The translations under genes were made by a program, and so were the position numbers. Under the pieces are notes generated by a model. It was not told the DNA's origin, did not search any database, and was given only the letters and a program-made list of their open reading frames with translations. Below, in pieces: positions 55,077 to 64,000 of a stretch of 64,000 nucleotides of DNA (position 1 is the stretch's first letter; each line of letters opens with the position of its first letter). The DNA comes from Actimicrobium antarcticum (lineage in GTDB: Bacteria; Pseudomonadota; Gammaproteobacteria; Burkholderiales; Burkholderiaceae_D), in assembly GCF_039536745.1 (NCBI RefSeq), contig NZ_BAAAZE010000007.1, positions 62,001 to 126,000 on the forward strand. The letters run 5' to 3'.

Positions 55077-56750
55077 ATGCCAAAAATATTCACTATCGAC
55101 AAAAAGCAGCTTGCGAAGACCGTCGTTCTTCATGCTGGGTTCGAGCAAATTGTGCCGCCTCTGTCACCTAATCAGGTGCCAGGGAAATTCACGGCACTGC
55201 CTCGCTCTCCCGCTGATACAGACCCATCGGCAGGAGGTTCTTCCGTCACTGTGCCGCCTGCAACCCTTCCGCGTGTCCATTGCGATGGGCATTTGCATCC
55301 CACCGGCTACGATCAGAAAGGGCCGTCATTGCTGCGCATGATTCAGATGGCCAACGACATCAACCTGAAGCACTTCGTTGCGATGAAAATTCCGACCAAT
55401 ATCATGTCGCTCCAGTGGGACGGGAAATATGGCAATCCGGATAGCGGCTGTGGCGAAACCTATTATCTGGACCAAGCGATGTTCGAAGACAACGTGCTCA
55501 CCAGAGAAAAAATCATCGAAACGAAAAAAAAGGTGGAGCTGTATATCAATACCGAAGTCGACTGGGTGCAAGCCCGGGAATACATGGCGCTGACGGACGA
55601 TCAAAAAGACCGTATCGATCTGGCTATTACCGGCTTGCACCTCGGCGATCCACGTGCACACTTTTCGTTTTTTCAGAAAATGGCCGATAACGATGCGCCG
55701 TTCTCGCTGGTCGGCGAGGTCACCCTGGCCAAGGAAATGGTCATGCACTTGCTACCTCACGAAAGCCAGGCTGACCTGAAGCGGCATATCAAACCGTTCT
55801 GCACGTTGATCGAAATGGTAGGACTTACCGGCTTGCCGATGAACATCCATTGCGACATGGATACGGCGATACCCGATGAAGTCAAACCCGGACATCCGTT
55901 AAACCTCAACGGCATGATCGCGCTGCTGAGCGATGTGCAGACAGAAGACACCAAGATCATCTGGTCGCATTTTGGCGGGATCGGCCGATTCGGTGGCATT
56001 CCCGACAATCATTACAAGAACATCGATTCGCTTTTGAAACGCTTTCCCCAGTTGATGATCGACTTGTCGTGGAGCCGTGTTGCCACCAAGCTGGACCCGG
56101 ACAAGGTCGCCGCGATCATCAACGAATATCCAGATCGGTTCATCATGGGGTCGGATGCGCTGGCACCACGTGACACCTCGGTACTTGGACAAACCTACTC
56201 GGTATATGACCAGCCAGGCGGATTATTCAGTAAATTGACTGAGGAAGCGCTGGAAAAACTACTGGAAAAGAATTACGACACCGTGATCCGTCAGGGACGA
56301 GAAAACGGTAAAAAATTCAAGCAACATATTTTGCCCGGCATGACGGATCTGCTGCTCAACCCGGCAATCGACAATCTTCTCCCCGAGGGATTGCGCGCGT
56401 GGATGCTCAACGAGTACAAGGAAAAAGATCCGGATTATTACCATACGCTGATGGAAGAAATGCTGGTGCGCGGTCTGGCACGCAAAGCCGCCAAAACATT
56501 TATCGACGAGAACGGTCCACTGATATCGTCGTCCGAAAGCAGTAGTTCGTCGCCGGTGGTCTCGACCGCTTCGCGGCTCCGGCGCACGCTGGCGGGTATC
56601 TCCATCGCACCGATAACCGATCGGGACGTTTCTTCCGCAGCAATAGCGATGCCGGGAACAAGTCGACAGACCAACGTCCGCATCGCCCGGACAACCGCCA
56701 GCGAAACGCCTACCGGAACACCGTCCAAGAAACCTGTGTGGAAGTTCTGA
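55077..56750 (+). CDS. Candidate type III effector 1, amidohydrolase fold
   Basis: 557 residues. The N-terminal 65 residues are low complexity, suited to a secretion and chaperone-binding region. The core is a metal-dependent amidohydrolase TIM barrel with CDGHLHPTGY (His72, His74), Glu214 (LVGEVTL), His258 (MNIHCDMDTA), His298 (IWSHFGGIGRF) and Asp360 (IMGSDALAP), the usual metal and base residues. The C-terminal 70 residues are Ser-rich and disordered. It follows a CesT chaperone gene by 24 bp. A metabolic enzyme would not need this context, so an effector that acts in the host cell is inferred. Substrate unknown. Confidence 0.7.
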   Translation: MPKIFTIDKKQLAKTVVLHAGFEQIVPPLSPNQVPGKFTALPRSPADTDPSAGGSSVTVPPATLPRVHCDGHLHPTGYDQKGPSLLRMIQMANDINLKHFVAMKIPTNIMSLQWDGKYGNPDSGCGETYYLDQAMFEDNVLTREKIIETKKKVELYINTEVDWVQAREYMALTDDQKDRIDLAITGLHLGDPRAHFSFFQKMADNDAPFSLVGEVTLAKEMVMHLLPHESQADLKRHIKPFCTLIEMVGLTGLPMNIHCDMDTAIPDEVKPGHPLNLNGMIALLSDVQTEDTKIIWSHFGGIGRFGGIPDNHYKNIDSLLKRFPQLMIDLSWSRVATKLDPDKVAAIINEYPDRFIMGSDALAPRDTSVLGQTYSVYDQPGGLFSKLTEEALEKLLEKNYDTVIRQGRENGKKFKQHILPGMTDLLLNPAIDNLLPEGLRAWMLNEYKEKDPDYYHTLMEEMLVRGLARKAAKTFIDENGPLISSSESSSSSPVVSTASRLRRTLAGISIAPITDRDVSSAAIAMPGTSRQTNVRIARTTASETPTGTPSKKPVWKF

Positions 56751-56957
56751 TGCCGCACCTGCAAAAACCGATGCCATTGTGGCAGAAGGAAGTTGCGGCA
56801 CAAGAGACGGGCCGCGAGCGTCATCTGGCGCGGCGGTGTCAGGTTAAATCGCGCGTCCTTTGCGCTCACACGGAACCATCCCGGCCAAACACCGGCCACG
56901 CGCACTCGGTGACCCGTTCATGCGCCGCAATTCATTCACGCTCAAAGTCAATTTATC

Positions 56958-58955
56958 ATGCCAAAAATTAATACTTCCGCTGAACAACAACGTACAAAAT
57001 TCGTTGTTTTTCACAGCCAGCAGGCGACCCTCGAGAAACCGCTGACGCCTGACCAGGTGCAAGGCAAATTCGAAGAGCTAAAGATCTCGCCGGCTGCTGT
57101 CGATTCGTCGGCGACAAGTTCATCCGTCAATCCACCGCCAAAAGTGGCTTTCCAGGTGCACTGTGATGGCCATTTGCATCCCACTGGCTATGACCAGAAA
57201 GGGCCTTCATTGCTGCGCATGATCCAGATGGCCAATGACATCAATCTGAAGCATTTTGTTGCGATGAAAATTCCAACCAACATCATGTCGCTGCAATGGG
57301 ACAAGCATTACGCGAATCCGGAAAGCGGTTGCGGCGAAACCTATTATTTGAACGAATCAAAGTACGGCAACGAAAAGCTGACCAAAGAGATCATTCTGGA
57401 GGCAAAAAAGAATGTCGAGCTGTTTATCAATACCGAAGTCGACTGGGTACAGGCCAGGGAATACATGGCACTGACGGAAGACCAGAAAGACCGTGTCGAT
57501 CTCGCCATTACCGGATTGCACCTTGGTGATCCACGCGCGCATTTTTCCTTTTTACAAAAAATTGCCCTGAACGAGGCACCGTTTTCTTTGGTCGGCGAGG
57601 TCACGCTGGAGAAGGAAATTGTCATGCACTTGCTGCCCAATGAAAGCCAGGCCGACCTCAAAAAGCACATCAAGCCGTTCTGCAAACTGATCGAATTCGT
57701 CGGCCTGGCCGGCTTGCCGATGACCATACATTGTGACGTTGATACGGCCATCGCCGAAGATGTCAAAAAAGGCCATCCAAAAAATCTGAATGGCATGATC
57801 GCGCTGCTGAACGACATTCAGACAGAAGCCACCACGATTATCTGGGCGCATTTTGGCGGGATTGGGCGATTCGGTGAAATTCCTGAGGGCCATTACCGCA
57901 AAATCGATTCGCTTCTGCACCGTTTTCCACAATTGATGATCGATTTGTCATGGAGCCGCGTTGCCGCCAAGCTTGACCCGGAAGAAGTCGCCAAAGTCGT
58001 CATGGCACATCCTGATCGATTCATCATGGGTTCGGACGCGCTGGCCCCACCCGGCACCGACGTCCTTGGACACACTTACGCGGTATACAACAAACCTGAC
58101 GGATTGTTCAGCAAACTGGATCCGGAGACTCTGGATAAGATACTTGTCAAAAATTACGACAAGGTGATCCGTCAGGGGCGAGAAAACGGTAAAAAATTCA
58201 AGCAGCACATCATGCCCATCGTGGAGAAAATGCTGGCCGATCCGGCCGTCGACGACATCAATCCCGTCGAGCTACGCAAGGCTATGCTGGGCGAATACAA
58301 AGTAAAAGATACACCCTATTTTATGGCGCTCAGTGAGGAGGCACTCCAGCGTGCAACTGCCCGGCGTACCGCCCGCCAATATATTGAAGAGAACAGCCCG
58401 CTTCAGTCAGCATCGTCCGATAGCGATGAAGCGTCTACAACGGTCTCGACGCGTACCAAGCTTCACAGATCACTGTTAACTGGTTCCGCACCCCAGTTGA
58501 CCGAAGTGCACTCCTCTGGCAGATCAAGTGCGATGGGCGGAGGAAAAGCAGTATTCAGTCAGCCTAGGATCAGTGAAACAGGCGGCAGCACTCCTACGTC
58601 GCCTTTGCATATCCCGCGCTCGTGCAGTCCAATCCTGACCGCTGACCGAGCTCGGCTGGCCGAACAATCCCCGTTTATGGAAACCGACGCACGTATCCAG
58701 ATGAGTCCAATGCAGGTCCGGCGCTCTTTGGAGTCGGACCAGGCAGCCGCAAAAGAACAGGCAGCCGGCCATACAACGGTCAGTGAATCAGGCAGAAGAG
58801 TGCATGCCAGACCGATAGCCAGCCAAATCTCTTCTGACTCAAATCTGACCGCAGGGGGCGTATCACCATCCGACCGCTCATCTCTCGCCAGAAAAACCAG
58901 CAAGGAAAGCATGACCGAGAAAAAGCCTCCTGGGCCGCGTCGCTGGAGAGGCTGA
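56958..58955 (+). CDS. Candidate type III effector 2, amidohydrolase fold (paralogue)
   Basis: 665 residues. The core is highly similar to effector 1 from the HxH motif (CDGHLHPTGY) to about residue 480, with all metal ligands kept (IHCDVDTA, IWAHFGGIGRF, IMGSDALAP). The N-terminal 65 residues differ and the C-terminal 180 are longer, Ser/Thr/Pro-rich and different in sequence, so the tails evolve faster than the enzyme core. GGAACC at 56872 with CCAC 18 bases later is a poor hrp box. It may instead share the upstream operon promoter across the 207-bp gap. Presumed tandem duplication. Confidence 0.7.
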   Translation: MPKINTSAEQQRTKFVVFHSQQATLEKPLTPDQVQGKFEELKISPAAVDSSATSSSVNPPPKVAFQVHCDGHLHPTGYDQKGPSLLRMIQMANDINLKHFVAMKIPTNIMSLQWDKHYANPESGCGETYYLNESKYGNEKLTKEIILEAKKNVELFINTEVDWVQAREYMALTEDQKDRVDLAITGLHLGDPRAHFSFLQKIALNEAPFSLVGEVTLEKEIVMHLLPNESQADLKKHIKPFCKLIEFVGLAGLPMTIHCDVDTAIAEDVKKGHPKNLNGMIALLNDIQTEATTIIWAHFGGIGRFGEIPEGHYRKIDSLLHRFPQLMIDLSWSRVAAKLDPEEVAKVVMAHPDRFIMGSDALAPPGTDVLGHTYAVYNKPDGLFSKLDPETLDKILVKNYDKVIRQGRENGKKFKQHIMPIVEKMLADPAVDDINPVELRKAMLGEYKVKDTPYFMALSEEALQRATARRTARQYIEENSPLQSASSDSDEASTTVSTRTKLHRSLLTGSAPQLTEVHSSGRSSAMGGGKAVFSQPRISETGGSTPTSPLHIPRSCSPILTADRARLAEQSPFMETDARIQMSPMQVRRSLESDQAAAKEQAAGHTTVSESGRRVHARPIASQISSDSNLTAGGVSPSDRSSLARKTSKESMTEKKPPGPRRWRG

Positions 58956-59042
58956 TGCAGCCGACGTGACGGCGGTCTTCGACGTGCCTGCTTACAAGGC
59001 AATGGCAATGGCAAGGAACACGCCGCCAGCGATCTTTGCGCT

Positions 59043-61196
59043 TCACGATACCCGCCGCAAAAAACTCACCAGGTCGGCATTGAAGCGCTGCGCTACTTCC
59101 CAGTTCGGCAAGTGGGCGGCGTTCAGTTCCAGGTAAGTGGAACCGGCGATGTGTTCGGCCATGCGTCGTGTCTGGGCAGGTGCCGTGACCTTGTCGCGCT
59201 TGCATCCGATCACCAGCGTCGGCACATGGATGCTGACAAGGCTGTCCCGCAAATCCATATCGCGGATGGCCGTGCAGGCAGCAATGAATCCGGATTCGGA
59301 TGTGCTGAGTAACATGGCGCGTACCGCATTCACCTGCAGCACCGCATGCCTGCGGAAATCGTCGGTGAACCAGCGTTCGATCACCAGCGGCATGATCGCC
59401 GCGATCCTGCGCTGGCGCACCAGCTCGATCCAGCTATCCCACAACGACGACGGCCCCAGCAGCGGCGCCGCATTGCTGACCACCATCCGTTCGATGCGGG
59501 CAGGATGGTGGGCCGCCAGCCAGAGTCCGGTCATGCCACCGAGCGAGAGGCCACAAAAATTGGCGCGGGCAATTCCCAGGTAATCCATCAGTGCAATCAC
59601 GTCCTCGCCGAGTTGTCCGATGCTGGCAGGTCCCTCGCCCATCGCCGACTGGCCGTGGCCGCGCGTGTCGTAGCGCAGCACCCGAAAATGCGGCAGCAAG
59701 TCAGGCATTTGCGGCATCCAGATGTCGAGCGAGGTGCCCAGTGCATTCGATAGCACCAGCCACGGTGCATCCGCGGCGCCATCGATCTCATAGTGACAAT
59801 GCGAGAGCGCCGACGCGACTTCGGGCAAGTCTGTCCGGTCGGCTACGGCCTGGCGCTCGCGTTGCTGCAGGCGACTTTGCAAGACACGCTCGACGAAGCT
59901 GGCCGATTGACCGGTGTACGCCGCAGGATCCAGCAGTCGGTCCAGTTCCAGCGGAGTGAGGCGGCTAGTGACTGCCCTCTGCCGGTCGAGTACGTGGCGC
60001 AGTGGTTCACCGCCTCCGGCAGCTTCTTGACAGGCTTGCCAGACCAGCTCGGTGGCCGGCAACGTACCCATCTTGCGTGCCAGCGCGAGCAGCACCGGCT
60101 CAGCCATGATCCTGCCCTGGGTCAGATCGAGATTGCGGCGCATGCGCTCAGCATCGACCGTCATGGTGCTGGCCAGTTGCAGCATCTGTGCCAGTGCAGC
60201 GGATGTAAAGCGCACGATCCGGTGCAAGGTGTCCAATTCGGACTGAGCGACTTGCAGCCCGCGCTCGTGTTCTTGCTGCAAGCCCGCCAGCATGACGGCC
60301 ACCAGTGCCGGCCCCTGTTGTGCGGCCGCTAGTGCAATGGCACAGGCGGCAGGAACTGCCGGATGTGCCTGCATTGTCAGGACCGGCAGGGCCAATTCTG
60401 CCACTTCATCCTGCATCAGTAACGCGATGTCGTGGGCCATCCTGCCCAATGAGCCAATCAGCAAGCCCAACGTCGTGGCCACTTCTGCGAAGCGGTCGTG
60501 CTGGGTCTGCCAGGGCAGGTCCGGCAAGGCGAGATCCAGCATGGCGGCGAAGGAACCGGCCACCGGCAGGGCTGCGTCGCCGAGTCCGGCCAGCGTTCCG
60601 GCAGCGCCACCGATTTGCGCAACCAGCAAGCGCGGTCGCAGTTCCTGCAGGCGTTGCTGGTGGCGCAGCAGGCCATCGATCCAGCCCGCCACTTTCAGTC
60701 CGAAAGTGATTGGCAATGCATGGCGTAATCCGGCGCGTCCGATTTGTGCCGAGTGCCGGTGCTGGTCTGCGCGTTGCGACAACACCGCTAGCAAGCGATC
60801 CAGATCGGCCTGAATCAAGCACAGCGCCACCCGCAAGCGCAGCACCGTCGCGGTGTCGACCAGATCCTGATGACTGGCGCCCCAGTGCACGTAGTTAGCC
60901 GCGTCTTCATCGCGTGCGGCCACCACATCACCGAGCCGGCGCAACAGCGCATCCGCCGGATTTGCCGCTACCGCAAACGCAGCTTCCGACAAACCGGGCT
61001 CGATCAGTTCGACGTTACAGCACGCGGCGATGTGCTCTGCCGCGGCGTTGTCGATCACACCATGCCGGGCCAGCGCGTGCACCAGTGCTGCTTCGACCTC
61101 CAGCATCGCTATCATCCAGCTACGGGCAGAAAAGACGTCACCGGAGGCAGCTCTGTCAATTGCCGGATCTTCCGAGTCAGGGGTGGCTGGATTCAT
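59043..61196 (-). CDS. PcaB-like/PcaD fusion with degenerate lyase signature
   Basis: 717 residues. Residues 1-about 450 follow 3-carboxy-cis,cis-muconate cycloisomerase (fumarase superfamily), with HWGASHQDLVDTA and HALPITFGLKVAGW. The superfamily signature GGSSTMPHKRNP is replaced by LPVLTMQAHPAV (about 266-277), so the catalytic serine loop is lost. Residues about 455-717 are an alpha/beta hydrolase like 3-oxoadipate enol-lactonase, nucleophile Ser551 in GLSLGGMTG, with RYDTRGHGQS upstream and a terminal AAHLPNWE His. The two would be consecutive-pathway enzymes of protocatechuate breakdown. The first half may be inactive. No other pca gene is in the window. Confidence 0.85.
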   Translation of the reverse strand: MNPATPDSEDPAIDRAASGDVFSARSWMIAMLEVEAALVHALARHGVIDNAAAEHIAACCNVELIEPGLSEAAFAVAANPADALLRRLGDVVAARDEDAANYVHWGASHQDLVDTATVLRLRVALCLIQADLDRLLAVLSQRADQHRHSAQIGRAGLRHALPITFGLKVAGWIDGLLRHQQRLQELRPRLLVAQIGGAAGTLAGLGDAALPVAGSFAAMLDLALPDLPWQTQHDRFAEVATTLGLLIGSLGRMAHDIALLMQDEVAELALPVLTMQAHPAVPAACAIALAAAQQGPALVAVMLAGLQQEHERGLQVAQSELDTLHRIVRFTSAALAQMLQLASTMTVDAERMRRNLDLTQGRIMAEPVLLALARKMGTLPATELVWQACQEAAGGGEPLRHVLDRQRAVTSRLTPLELDRLLDPAAYTGQSASFVERVLQSRLQQRERQAVADRTDLPEVASALSHCHYEIDGAADAPWLVLSNALGTSLDIWMPQMPDLLPHFRVLRYDTRGHGQSAMGEGPASIGQLGEDVIALMDYLGIARANFCGLSLGGMTGLWLAAHHPARIERMVVSNAAPLLGPSSLWDSWIELVRQRRIAAIMPLVIERWFTDDFRRHAVLQVNAVRAMLLSTSESGFIAACTAIRDMDLRDSLVSIHVPTLVIGCKRDKVTAPAQTRRMAEHIAGSTYLELNAAHLPNWEVAQRFNADLVSFLRRVS

Positions 61197-61511
61197 TGTA
61201 TGGCTGCATCCGATAGGTCAAAGGCTGGCGAGACGTGAATAGACAGAGCGGCGCGAGAGTTTTTCCGATGGCGAAGGCCCATACACGTCAAGGTCAGCTT
61301 GAGGGTCGGGATCGACAACGCCACACGGCGCTTGAAAAGCCGAGTGTGTCATTGATCTTTTCGCGTGGGTCGGGTCGGTAATTGATAAGAATCAACGCTG
61401 CGACAATCAGCGGACCGATCGCCTTGAAACGGGAAAATAGCTGTGTCCAAACGCCAATTCGCCAGCACCGCTACACTGGACATTCTGCTAGTTACATCCC
61501 CGGAATCCAAG
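61197..61511. other. Divergent intergenic region
   Basis: Between the PcaB-PcaD fusion and the SDR gene. No gene, strong hairpin or clear operator was seen. Confidence 0.5.
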
Positions 61512-62309
61512 ATGACCCAACCAACCAACCATGCGCTTCCACCTGTCCTGCTCGACGGATTAACCGAACCAGCGGAAGTGCTGGTGATGGGTGCGTCGGG
61601 CGGGATCGGACTGGCGCTGACCACGCAGTTGCTGGCGCATCCCGGTGTTGCCCGAGTGACCGCCGCTGCACGTGGCACAGCTGACTCGGCGGGCCTGGCG
61701 GAACTTGCCGCACACCATCCATCGCGACTCGTCATTGCACAGGCCGACATTACCGACAGCAGCAGCTTGCATGCACTCGCTTTACGCCTGGGTGGAGCAC
61801 GTCTGCATCTGGTCATCAACGCGACAGGCCTGCTGCATCAAGCCGAACTCGCACCAGAAAAATCGCTGGCTGCGGTGACCAGCACCAATCTTCAGCAGGT
61901 CTTTGCCGTTAATGCATTCGGGCCTGTGCTGCTGGCGCAGGCAATGCTGCCGTTGATGCGGCATGACGCGGTTGCCGTGTTCGCATCGCTATCGGCGCGG
62001 GTCGGGTCGATCAGCGATAACCGGCTGGGCGGCTGGTATGCATATCGCGCGGCCAAGGCAGCGCAGAATCAGTTGCTCAAGACCGTCGCCATCGAAGGCC
62101 GTCGCAGCCATCCGCGATTGAGTGTTCAGTTGCTGCATCCGGGGACCGTTGACAGCGCATTGTCGCGCCCTTTTCAGCGCGGTGTTACGCCGGAAAAACT
62201 GTTTTCGCCAGAACGCGCAGCGGCGCAGTTGCTGGCAGTGATCGCGACTGCAACGCCGGCCAATAGTGGGCGATTTATTGCGTGGGATGGGATTGAAGTG
62301 GCTTGGTGA
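61512..62309 (+). CDS. SDR-family oxidoreductase (C-factor-like)
   Basis: 265 residues from ATG 61512 (a GTG 69 bases upstream is in frame). The Rossmann motif is VLVMGASGGIGLAL, followed by the conserved VINATG, a Ser in FASLSARVGS and YAYRAAKAAQNQ (YxxxK). It resembles the short SDR group of the C-factor/CsgA type. The substrate is unknown. Divergent from the PcaB-PcaD gene. Confidence 0.85.
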   Translation: MTQPTNHALPPVLLDGLTEPAEVLVMGASGGIGLALTTQLLAHPGVARVTAAARGTADSAGLAELAAHHPSRLVIAQADITDSSSLHALALRLGGARLHLVINATGLLHQAELAPEKSLAAVTSTNLQQVFAVNAFGPVLLAQAMLPLMRHDAVAVFASLSARVGSISDNRLGGWYAYRAAKAAQNQLLKTVAIEGRRSHPRLSVQLLHPGTVDSALSRPFQRGVTPEKLFSPERAAAQLLAVIATATPANSGRFIAWDGIEVAW

Positions 62310-62466
62310 AAGCGAGCCACGAGGCATGCGTCGCTGATTGAGTTGCGGGCTCAATGGTTGTGGTTGCGCTCATGCATCCGGGTAGCGCAACCCGATCCGC
62401 AGGGTGCCGCGTGACGATAGACACGCATAACGGCATCTGCGATCTCACTGAGCGCATCCCGCTTGC

Positions 62467-62778
62467 CTACCCGCGTACCGAACAATCCTCCTCCGCATCC
62501 CGCCTCCCCCGCCCGCTACGCAACATCTGGCAAGTCACCACCGGCAGCAAATCGGTTCGCACCACCGCCACAGCAACCACGCCTGCTGAGCCGGTGTCCC
62601 GGACCACTTCCACGACTACCAGCATCGACAGAATCAAAAAAACCAGCAACAACGGCACCAGCAAATAAGTCAGTGGCACCGCGCCGATTAACGCAGTACT
62701 GAAGAACAAACAAAATGAAGGAAAAAATAATCGCCCGGGACCGGTCAGGAGGGATTTGAAACGCAAGAGTGACATCAT
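62467..62778 (-). CDS. Small hydrophobic protein of unknown function
   Basis: 103 residues from ATG 62778, with GGAG six bases upstream. One or two hydrophobic helices (about 17-57: FPSFCLFFSTALIG, then a Leu/Val-rich run) precede a basic, Gly/Arg-rich tail. No family recognised. The opposite strand is also open here, so confidence is modest. Confidence 0.4.
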   Translation of the reverse strand: MMSLLRFKSLLTGPGRLFFPSFCLFFSTALIGAVPLTYLLVPLLLVFLILSMLVVVEVVRDTGSAGVVAVAVVRTDLLPVVTCQMLRSGRGRRDAEEDCSVRG

Positions 62779-62899
62779 CAATCTCCACCATTACGCCGCC
62801 AAAAGGTTTATCAGCGGTAACGATTCAGTGTGACTCTTGGTTTCAATAAAGTAAATACATGTAACGAAAAATTATTCAGAATGCACTGATTGGCAACTT

Positions 62900-63742
62900 T
62901 TAATTTGCCGCAGGAACAGCCTTGCCAGCACCTGCTCGCGCCGATGGAAAAAACACTTGCTGGCCACCGACCTGGAAGGCCGCGATTTTTTGCTGGCCGT
63001 CAGGAGAAGTGATCCATTCGATCAACTGGTTCGCACCTTGCTGGTTGACGCCCGGATGACGCGCCGGGTTGACCGCGATGATGCCGTACGGGTTGAACAT
63101 CAGGGCGTCACCTTCGACCGCGATGGCCAGTCCGGTTTTGGCGCGGTAGGTGTTGTAAGTTGCCCTATCGGTCAGCGTGTAGGCCTGCAGCTCGGCGGCC
63201 ATGTTCAGTACTTCGCCCATGCCGAGTCCGGCCGCGATGTAGGCACTGCCCTGCGGTTTGACGCCGGCACTTTTCCAGTAGGTCTGTTCCATTTGGTCGG
63301 TACCGGAATTGTCGCCGCGCGAGATGAAGCGGGCTTTGGAATCGACCAGCTTTTTCAAACTTTTCAAAATGTCCTTGCTGCCTGCCAGGCCGGCCGGATC
63401 AGCCACCGGGCCGACCAGAATGAAGTCGTTGAACATCACGTCACGCCGGTTAACGCCATAGCCGTCGGCCATGAATTTGTCTTCCGACGGCCGCGCATGG
63501 ACCAGTGTGACGTCGACATCGCCATTTTTTGCCAGTTCGAGTGCCTTGCCGGTGCCGACTGAAATAACCTGCACCTTGGCGTTGAACTGCTTTTCGAATT
63601 CGGGCAACAGGACTTTCAGCAGTCCGGAATTTTCGGTGCTGGTCGTTGTGGATAGCTTGATGATTTGCTGCGCAGAGGCCAGTGGAACAATGGCGCTGGC
63701 GCACACGGCAAACAGCAGGTGAAGGGCGAGACGACGTGTCAT
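62900..63742 (-). CDS. tupA: Tungstate-type ABC transporter substrate-binding protein
   Basis: 280 residues from ATG 63742 with a signal peptide (cleavage about residue 24, ASAQ). The mature N-terminus has the TupA oxyanion motif STTTSTENSGLL. Further hallmarks are VSVGTGKALELAKNGDVDV, ARPSEDKF, RGDNSGTDQMEQ and YTLTDRATY. It would bind tungstate (possibly molybdate) in the periplasm. The gene lies 40 bp after the ATPase gene on the same strand, so it is the last gene of the transporter operon. Confidence 0.9.
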   Translation of the reverse strand: MTRRLALHLLFAVCASAIVPLASAQQIIKLSTTTSTENSGLLKVLLPEFEKQFNAKVQVISVGTGKALELAKNGDVDVTLVHARPSEDKFMADGYGVNRRDVMFNDFILVGPVADPAGLAGSKDILKSLKKLVDSKARFISRGDNSGTDQMEQTYWKSAGVKPQGSAYIAAGLGMGEVLNMAAELQAYTLTDRATYNTYRAKTGLAIAVEGDALMFNPYGIIAVNPARHPGVNQQGANQLIEWITSPDGQQKIAAFQVGGQQVFFPSARAGAGKAVPAAN

Positions 63743-63782
63743 GGAATTTTCTTTCAATGGAAGTAAAAACGTGGAATCGCGA

Positions 63783-64000
63783 TTAGTCGGATTGGGTATT
63801 TGCGTCGCGCAATTCCAGCCGACCTTCTTTGAGCTTCAGGCGCTGCACGCCGGGCAAGCCGATCAGGTCGCGGTCATGGCACGCCATGATAACGCTGCGC
63901 CCTTCGGCCAGCAGGGTCGGGATCAGTGCGATGACCTGTTCGCGTGCGGGGCCGTCGAGGTTGGCGGTGGGCTCATCGAGCAACAGCAATTGCGGTCGCA
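63783..64000 (-). CDS. ABC transporter ATPase C-terminus (tungstate transporter; 5' part outside window)
   Basis: Only the last 72 codons are in the window. Walker B LLLLDEPTANLD and the H-loop CHDRDL are visible. It is followed by tupA on the same strand, so it is probably the TupC-type ATPase. The permease gene and the rest of this one lie beyond the right edge. Confidence 0.8.
   Translation of the reverse strand, partial: RPQLLLLDEPTANLDGPAREQVIALIPTLLAEGRSVIMACHDRDLIGLPGVQRLKLKEGRLELRDANTQSD

Noticed and set aside
56872..56900. GGAACC upstream of the second amidohydrolase gene as an hrp box
   Set aside because: The next CCAC is 18 bases away in place of 15-16, so it does not fit the consensus well enough to call.

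Overview
The window is high-GC, densely coded proteobacterial DNA. Gene content (MocR and LysR regulators, M13 peptidase, PcaB/PcaD-type protein, TupA, DppA), GC-rich REP elements with a GTTGGGCTTCGCAGCCCAAC core, and HrpL-type promoters next to type III chaperones point to Betaproteobacteria, Burkholderiales, most likely Oxalobacteraceae. That placement is inference; there is no rRNA or other phylogenetic marker here except htpG.

Layout. 1-2.8 kb: a LysE exporter (cut by the window edge) and a PLP serine/threonine dehydratase, divergent from a MocR regulator. 3.1-4.4 kb: an IS110-family element inserted at the end of a REP; its left end has the features of a bridge RNA. 4.4-29.0 kb: an accessory block on the minus strand. 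It holds a 5,794-residue RTX protein and a type I secretion operon (ABC ATPase, TolC, HlyD) that also encodes a MotB-like and a MotA-like protein. This is the gene set of the Salmonella SPI-4 SiiABCDEF system, although the secreted protein here is RTX/LamG rather than Ig-like. A shared 38-bp promoter-like element precedes both transcription units.

29.5-34.8 kb: a PRISE-type SDR with a divergent LysR, htpG, and small genes. 35.0-38.5 kb: a TadE-like protein, a Sec-exported HINT polymorphic toxin with an Ntox21-like tail, and three small genes that look like immunity genes, interspersed with REPs. 39-48.8 kb: a CoA-transferase, a Ca/Na exchanger, a cupin, a decaying VapBC locus, a YopJ/CE-clan-like type III effector candidate with a perfect hrp box, panE, a DUF962 protein, a YoaK protein, a DNA glycosylase and a spermidine-synthase-like protein. 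48.8-49.9 kb: REPs, heptamer repeats and a long inverted repeat containing the only assembly gap.

49.9-64 kb: DppA and M13 peptidase genes, then a type III effector island. The island has two CesT-like chaperones in divergent orientation, each with an hrp-box-like promoter, and two paralogous amidohydrolase-fold proteins with disordered ends. It is followed by a PcaB-PcaD fusion whose lyase signature is lost, an SDR, and a tungstate-type ABC transporter (TupA and part of the ATPase).

The items most worth following up are the amidohydrolase-type candidate effectors, the CE-clan effector, the TadE-HINT toxin cassette, the proton-channel-coupled giant RTX system, and the reconstructed bridge RNA of the IS110 element. 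No type III apparatus, Tad apparatus, CRISPR, tRNA or rRNA was seen in the window.
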